A stretch of DNA of 64,000 nucleotides from VRUE01 sp963774405 (GTDB lineage Bacteria > Actinomycetota > Thermoleophilia > Solirubrobacterales > 70-9), in assembly GCA_963774405.1 (NCBI GenBank), contig CAVZEV010000009.1, positions 62,001-126,000 on the forward strand. Direction: 5' to 3'. The position numbers and the translations under genes are program-made. Shown piece by piece: positions 59,313 through 64,000 of the stretch (its first letter is position 1; each line of letters opens with the position of its first letter). Under the pieces are notes generated by a model that saw only the letters and a program-made list of their open reading frames with translations, ran no database searches and was not told the origin of the DNA.

Positions 59313-59909
59313 TTGATCTTCGCCACCGCCAACAAGCACAAGCTCCGCGAGATGCGCGAACTGCTGCCGGAGCTCGAGCTGAAGGCGCTCCCGGACGGCG
59401 TCGAGCTGCCGCCTGAGGAGGGCGACTCGTTCGCGGCCATCGCCCTGGAGAAGGCCCGCGCGGCGCGCGCCGCCGGCGGTGAGGCCGCGATCGGCGACGA
59501 CTCCGGGATCGAGGCCGTGGCGCTCGGCGGCCGGCCCGGCATCTACTCGGCTCGCTACGGAGGCTTGGGCGCGAGCGACGAGGAGAACCTCGACAAGCTC
59601 CTGCGCGAGGTGGCGGCGGCCGGGAGCGAGCGCCGCGCGGCCTACCACTGCGCTCTGGCCCTGGTCGAGGCCGACGGCTCGGAGCGGGTCTTCGAGGCCC
59701 GTTGCGAGGGCCGGCTGATCGAGCGGCCGCGCGGCGACGGCGGCTTCGGCTACGACCCGGCCTTCGTCCCCGACGACACCGGGCCGGAGGACGAGCGCAC
59801 GATGTCGGAGCTGAGCCAGGCCGAGAAGAACGAGATCAGCCATCGCGGCCGGGCGGCTCGCCTGCTGGCCGCGCAGCTGAGCGGCCGGGTCAGCCAAGAG
59901 GCGCGATGA
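59313..59909 (+). CDS. rdgB: RdgB/HAM1 non-canonical purine NTP pyrophosphatase
   Basis: Hydrolyses dITP, dXTP and related nucleotides, 198 residues. FATANKHKLREMRELL at the start, GDDSGIEAVALGGRPGIYSARYGG, GDGGFGYDPAFVPDD and KNEISHRGRAA are all typical. TTG start at 59313. Overlaps the start of the cation diffusion facilitator gene by four bases. Confidence 0.95.
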   Translation: MIFATANKHKLREMRELLPELELKALPDGVELPPEEGDSFAAIALEKARAARAAGGEAAIGDDSGIEAVALGGRPGIYSARYGGLGASDEENLDKLLREVAAAGSERRAAYHCALALVEADGSERVFEARCEGRLIERPRGDGGFGYDPAFVPDDTGPEDERTMSELSQAEKNEISHRGRAARLLAAQLSGRVSQEAR

Positions 59910-60899
59910 TCCGTACGAAGAGCGGCGCGGCGGCGCTCTCGATCGCCTCCAACGCGCTGCTGATCGCGATCAAGCTCGCGGCGGGCGCGATCACCGGCTC
60001 GATCGCGATCCTCACCGAGGCCGTCCACTCGCTGATCGACCTGGTCGCCTCGGTCGTCGCCTTCGTCTCCGTCCGCAAGGCCGACGAGCCGGCCGACGCC
60101 GACCATCCCTACGGCCACGAGAAGGTCGAGAGCCTGGCGGCGACGATCGAGGGGCTGCTGATCCTGGTCGGCGCCGGGATCATCATCTACGAGGCGACGC
60201 ACCGGCTGGTGGTCGGCTCCAGCGTCGAAGCGCTCGGCGTGGGCATCGCCGTGATGGGCTTCTCGGTGATCGCCAACCTGGTCGTCTCGACGGTGTCTGG
60301 CGCGGCAGGCCAGGCTGCACGACTCGCCGGCGCTGGAAGGCGATGCCTCGCACCTGCGCACCGATGCGCTGACCTCGGTCGGCGTGCTGGTCGGGCTGGC
60401 GCTGGTCGAGGTCACCGGCAACGCCGCCTTCGACTCGATCACCGCGCTGGCGGTCGCCGCGGCGATCGTCGTCGCCGGCGTCCGCATCGTCAGGCGTTCC
60501 TCCGGCGTCCTCGTCGACGAAGCGCTGCCCGGCGAGGAGATGGACCAGATCGAGGCGGCGATCGCCGCGGCCCGCACGCCGGAGGTCGCCGGGTACCACA
60601 AGCTGCGCGCCCGCCGCGCCGGCGCGCGCCGCTACATCGACCTCCACGTCCAGTACCGCTCGGGCACCAGCCTCGAGCGCGCCCACGAGCTGGCTCACGC
60701 GATGCGCGACTCGATCGAGGCGACGATCCCGCGCGCCGAGGTGCTGATCCACGTCGAGCCCGAGACCTCGCTGCGCGAGGCCGAGACCGCGAGGCCCCTA
60801 CCGCGCCGGTTGGCCAGCCGCCTTCCCGGGCGGGCTACGGGACTGGGCAGCAGATTCACCGCCGCGGCGAGGCCGACGGCGCCGACGGTGATCGAGTAG
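59906..60899 (+). pseudogene. Cation diffusion facilitator transporter, single frameshift
   Basis: CDF metal exporter. The N-terminal half has four membrane segments (LSIASNALLIAIKLAAGAITGSIAILTEAVHSLIDLVAS in outline; HPYGHEKVESLA). After a one-base shift near 60.30 kb the second half continues: DALTSVGVLVGLALVEVTG (the second metal site) and the cytoplasmic domain RRYIDLHVQYRSGTSLERAHELAHAM. Joined length is about 330. The metal-site His/Asp residues are present. A single indel may be a sequence error. The end overlaps a small gene on the other strand. Confidence 0.82.
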
Positions 60900-60985
60900 C
60901 CGGTGTAGCCACTGATCGCGAAGAGGACCACGGCGATCGCGCAGATCGTCACAACGGTGATCCAGGAAGCTCGGGCAAGGGACAC
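60695..60985 (-). CDS. Small membrane protein antisense to the CDF end (uncertain)
   Basis: Starts MSLARASWITVVTICAIAVVLFAISGYTGYSITVGAVGLAAAVNLLP in outline: two hydrophobic helices in the first 47 residues, which look genuine. The rest (from about residue 48) is Arg/Ser-rich and antisense to the CDF gene, so the real protein may end earlier through an indel. No family recognised. Confidence 0.45.
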   Translation of the reverse strand: MSLARASWITVVTICAIAVVLFAISGYTGYSITVGAVGLAAAVNLLPSPVARPGRRLANRRGRGLAVSASRSEVSGSTWISTSARGIVASIESRIA

Positions 60986-61004
60986 GGTCGGTATTTTGGC
61001 CGAG

Positions 61005-61391
61005 ATGCCCGACGGTGAGACGAGCGAGGCGGTTTCGGCCGCGGCGGCTGCCGGCGCGCTGGCCTACCTGACCGAGATGTCGCCCGACTTGCGCGGCGGC
61101 GCGATCCTCGATTCCGGCGGCGCGGTCCTCGCCGCCAGCGGCGGCCCGAGCGCTGGCGCGAGGACGCGCGCGAAGCTGCTCGCGGTCGCCGACGGCGCCG
61201 GCGGCGAGCCGGTCGAGCAGGTGCACATCGCCACCGAGCAGGGCGAGGTCTTCGCGGTCCGCCACGCCGGGCTCGCCGCGGTCGCGGTGACCGATCGCTT
61301 CGCCCTCGCCTCGCTGCTGCTCTTCGACATGCGCGCCGTGCTGCGCGACCTCAGCGAGGGCGGCGACGGAAAGAGCCTCGATGCCGCCTAA
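61005..61391 (+). CDS. Roadblock/LC7-like domain protein
   Basis: Soluble protein of 128 residues with a roadblock-like fold: LTEMSPDLRGGAILDSGGAVLAASG, then HIATEQGEVFAVRHAGLAAVAVTDRFALASLLLFDMRAVLRDL. Such proteins regulate small GTPases or bind kinases in bacteria; the partner is unknown. ATG at 61005 chosen over an upstream ATG at 60957 because of overlap with the antisense gene. Overlaps the next gene by 11 bases. Confidence 0.65.
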   Translation: MPDGETSEAVSAAAAAGALAYLTEMSPDLRGGAILDSGGAVLAASGGPSAGARTRAKLLAVADGAGGEPVEQVHIATEQGEVFAVRHAGLAAVAVTDRFALASLLLFDMRAVLRDLSEGGDGKSLDAA

Positions 61392-61602
61392 GCCGCACCG
61401 CATCCTGCTCGACCGCGTCTCCGGCTACGCCGACGAGGCAGCCGCCTACATGCGCCGCCGCCGCGTCTCCCGCAAGCCCTTCGCCCGGCTCTACTACTCC
61501 GAGGGCCGAGCCGGCGATCACGCCGGCGACTCGCTCGCCGGCGCCGAGCTCTTCGTCGCCGCCGGGCGCCTGATCGAGCTCGCCGGGAAGCGGCCAACAT
61601 GA
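61381..61602 (+). CDS. Small unknown protein, 73 residues
   Basis: Basic N-terminus (PPKPHRILLDRVSGYADEAAAYMRRRRVSRKPFARLYYSEGR) and an Ala-rich helix LAGAELFVAAGRLIELAGK at the end. No family recognised. Overlaps the roadblock gene by 11 bases and the tldD start by 4 bases, so it lies in the same operon; the overlap pattern supports coding. Confidence 0.6.
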   Translation: MPPKPHRILLDRVSGYADEAAAYMRRRRVSRKPFARLYYSEGRAGDHAGDSLAGAELFVAAGRLIELAGKRPT

Positions 61603-62984
61603 GCGAGCTGATCGACGCCGAGGTTGCCGAGCGCGTGCTCGCCGCGGCGCTTGCCCACGGCGGCGAGTTCGCCGAGGTCTTCGCCGAACGCAACGCCGGG
61701 CTGACGATGGCGATCGACGAGTCGCGGGTCGAAGCGGTGCAGGTCGGGGCGCGCGGCGGGCGCCGGGGTGAGGGTGGTCAGCGGTGGCACGACCTACTTC
61801 TCCCACGTCGACGGGCTCGACCCCGCCGACATCGAGCGTGCGGCCGGCGAGGCGGCGGCGGCGCTGCGTCCGAGCGGACTGAGCCACGGCCGCTGCGCGC
61901 CACCGCGACCGAGCCGATGCCGATCGAGCGGGCGCCCGCCGGAGGTCCCGGCCGAGCGCAAGGCGGAGCTGCTGCGCGAGCTGGATCAGCGCGGGCGTGG
62001 AGCGGGCGCCGAGATCGCCCAGTTCTTCGCCTCCTACGCCGAGGTCCGGCGCGAGGTCAGCGTCGCCAACTCAGAGGGCCTCTTCAGCGGCGATGACCGC
62101 ACCCGCGTGCGGATCGGCGCCCAGGCGGTGGCGCGGCGCGAGGGCACGGTCGAGACCGGCGCCGAGACGCTCGGCGCCCACCGCGGCTTCGAGCTCTTCG
62201 ACGACGACCCGGGCTCGATCGCCGAGGACGCGGCGCGCAAGGCGTTCACGCTGCTCGACGCCTGCCCGGCGCCGGCGGGCTCGATGCCGGTGGTCGTCGG
62301 CGGCGGCTTCGGCGGCGTCCTCTTCCACGAGATGACCGGCCACGGGCTCGAGGCCGATCACATCCAGAAGGGCGCCAGCGTCTACGTCGGCAAGCTCGGC
62401 GAGCAGGTCGCCCAGCCGCTGCTGACCGCCTACGACGACGGTCGCCTGCCGGGCGAGTGGGGCAGCGACGCGATCGACGACGAGGGCGTGCCGACCCAGA
62501 AGACCCGGGTGATCGAGGAGGGGCGGCTGGTCGCCTACCTCTACGACGGCGTCACCGCCGGCGCGAAGGCGTCGCCTCGACCGGCAACGGCCGCCGCGAG
62601 AGCTTCCGCCACCTGCCGGTGCCGCGCATGACCAACACCTACATCGCCCCCGGCGAGGCCGAGCCCGAGGCGATGATCGCCGAGGTCAAGCGCGGCTTCT
62701 ACGCCGTCTCCTTCGCCGGCGGCCAGGTCGATCCGGCCACCGGCGACTTCGTCTTCGGCGTCTCCGAGGGCTACCTGATCGAGGCCGGCAAGGTCACCCG
62801 TCCCTGCCGCGGCGCGACCCTGATCGGCAACTGCCTGGATGCGCTGGCGGCGATCGACGCGGTCGGCAACGACTTCGAGATGAAGACCGGCGTCTGCGGC
62901 AAGGCCGGCCAGCGGGTGCCGGTGGGGACGGGTCAGGGCCACGTCCGCATCCAGGCGATGACCGTGGGGGGGACCGAGGTTTGA
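61599..62984 (+). pseudogene. tldD: TldD metalloprotease, several frameshifts
   Basis: TldD subunit of the TldD/PmbA zinc protease. Fragments in order: ERVLAAALAHGGEFAEVFAERNAGLTMAIDESRVEAV; after about 61.76 kb MRVVSGGTTYFSHVDGLDPADIERAAGEAAAAL; from 61.94 kb the main body with the zinc motif HEMTGHGLEAD (HExxxH); and after about 62.57 kb VASTGNGRRESFRHLPVPRMTNTYI in outline, to the end. About four frame changes are needed. Either the gene is decaying or the sequence has several indels here. The last base run overlaps the pmbA start. Confidence 0.8.
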
Positions 62985-64000
62985 TCGAGCCGGCGCGCCG
63001 GGCGGTCGAAGCGGCGACCGCGGCGGGGGCGAGTGACGCCGAGGCCTACGCGGCCGAGGACAGCAGCCGCGAGGTGCGCGCCCACGGCGGCGAGGTCGAG
63101 AGCCTCAGCGCCGCCACCCAGCGCGGCGTCGGCATCCGCGCCTGGATCGGCAAGCGGGTCGGCTACGCCTACGGCACCGATCTCTCCGCGGCCGGCGTGA
63201 GCGCGCTGGCGCAGCGCGCCGCCGAAGCCGCGCGCGTCGCCGACGAGGACGAGTTCGCCGGCCCGCCGGCCCCGTCTGGCGCTCCGGTGCGCCTTATCCC
63301 CGATATAGGGGGAAAAGCGCACCGGAAGCCGGGAGTGGGCTGAGCGATCCGACGCTGGGGGAGTGGGCGCCGGGGCGGCTTGCGGAGCTTGCTCTGGCGA
63401 TCGAGGCGGCGGCGCTGGCGGCGGACTCGCGGATCGCGGGGGTCGAGCAGGCGGTCTACGCCGATTCGGCCGAGAGCGTCGCGCTCGTCTCCTCGCTCGG
63501 GATCGAGGGCGAGTACTCGAGCTCGAGCTGTTACGGCTACGCCCAGGCCCTGGCGGAGGGCGAGGACGGTCGCGAGACCGGGCTCGGCTTCGACCTCGGC
63601 CGCGGGCCGGCGGCGCTCGACCCGGCCGCGATCGGTCGCGAGGGCGCCGAACGCGCGGCGGCGATGATCGGCGCCGTCAAGCCGCACTCGCGCTCCTGCC
63701 CGGTCGTCCTCGACCCCACCGTCGCGGCCAGCTTCGTCGCCCTGATCGGCCGGGGCCTGGCGGCGAGCGCGGTGCAGCGCGGGCGCTCCCCGTTCGCGGA
63801 GCAGATCGGCGCGGAGGTCGCCAACCCGGCGCTGGCGCTGCACGACGACGGCCTCGATCCCGAGGGCTTCGCCTCGGCCCCGTTCGACGCCGAGGGCGTG
63901 CCCCGGCGCCGCACGGCCCTGATCGAGGGCAAGCACCCTCCACACCTACCTCTACGACACCTACACGGCCAACCGCGGCGCTGCCGCCTCGACCGGCAAC
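62981..64000 (+). pseudogene. pmbA: PmbA/TldE metalloprotease subunit, interrupted, runs off the window
   Basis: Partner of TldD; lacks the zinc motif, as is usual for PmbA. The first 100 residues (ARRAVEAATAAGASDAEAYAAEDSSREVRAHGGEVESLS in outline) lead into palindromic element A copy 4 at 63283, where the frame is lost by one base. Beyond it the sequence continues as LSDPTLGEWAPGRLAELALAIEAAAL and CPVVLDPTVAASFVALIGRGL. Near 63.93 kb a second one-base change returns to the first frame (STLHTYLYDTYTANRGA). If the palindrome had one more G in its right arm, as in the other copies, the reading frame would pass straight through it. Confidence 0.8.
63283..63326. repeat. Palindromic element A copy 4, inside pmbA
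   Basis: TCCGGTGCGCCTTATCCCC (63283-63301) pairs with 63308-63326 except that the right arm reads AAAAGCGCACC where the other copies have AAGGCGCACC, one G short. The missing base coincides with the loss of the pmbA frame. Confidence 0.8.

Overview
The window is uniformly GC-rich with compact, often overlapping genes and frequent GTG/TTG starts. A MarP-type serine protease, a CysO/MoeZ/Mec+ cysteine pathway, WS/DGAT acyltransferase, AddAB with ExoVII, and very large secreted beta-propeller proteins with Lys/His-rich tails suggest an actinobacterium. The Thermoleophilia/Solirubrobacterales are my best guess (inference; no rRNA marker is present). There is no prophage, CRISPR array, tRNA or rRNA that I can see, and no gene-free stretch longer than 300 bases.

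Layout. 1-9.2 kb: end of a MarP-like protease, an HxlR regulator, exonuclease VII (xseA, xseB) and the convergent addB-addA recombination nuclease. 9.3-13.6 kb: an unknown acidic protein, a decayed IS630-type element, an alpha/beta hydrolase, a MazEF-type module and a HAD hydrolase pair. 13.6-20.2 kb: a DUF59 protein, FxsA, WS/DGAT, ispH, a thioredoxin-fold protein without CxxC, and a three-gene membrane/cupredoxin unit. 20.4-26.4 kb: an rrf2-sufC-sufS-sufU-Rieske-sufB-sufD Fe-S assembly cluster with two IscR-like operator sites. 26.4-32.1 kb: MFS exporter and NarL-type response regulator, separated from a histidine kinase by an opposite-strand cassette (AbiEi/DUF559 gene plus Phd/PIN module), then an intact IS481-type element. 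32.2-45.2 kb: HtpX, two small membrane proteins, and a surface-protein locus (TetR, collagen-like protein, two giant secreted proteins, a secreted protein, two more TetR genes). 45.3-48.5 kb: moeZ-cysO-cysM-mec cysteine synthesis, with a duplicated promoter/operator. 48.5-56.5 kb: unknown protein, DUF1802, hydantoinase/oxoprolinase A and B, nadB, a coiled-coil protein and a glycosyltransferase. 56.5-58.4 kb: two PIN-type toxin-antitoxin modules around a lone Flp pilin gene. 58.5-64 kb: rph, rdgB, a cation diffusion facilitator, a roadblock-like protein and a frameshifted tldD-pmbA pair running off the end.

The most unusual content is not in the proteins. (A) A palindrome of about 47 bp (arms starting TTCCGGTG) occurs four times. 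Two copies lie inside coding sequences (hyuB and pmbA), and one copy has a base-paired double change in both arms. (B) A 69-bp core occurs twice, each time inside a different, unrelated palindrome that abuts a stop codon. (C) A leader of about 82 bp before the Flp pilin is duplicated exactly around a FitAB-like module. (D) Several toxin-antitoxin operators overlap the antitoxin start codon. (E) The surface locus has two very similar TTGACA promoters in TetR-like palindromes.

Ten or more frame interruptions occur at about 10, 28.9, 38.8, 39.55, 40.85, 44.4, 55.1, 60.3 and 61.7-63.9 kb. Many look like single-base indels, some in compensating pairs, so draft-sequence errors are a serious alternative to true gene decay.
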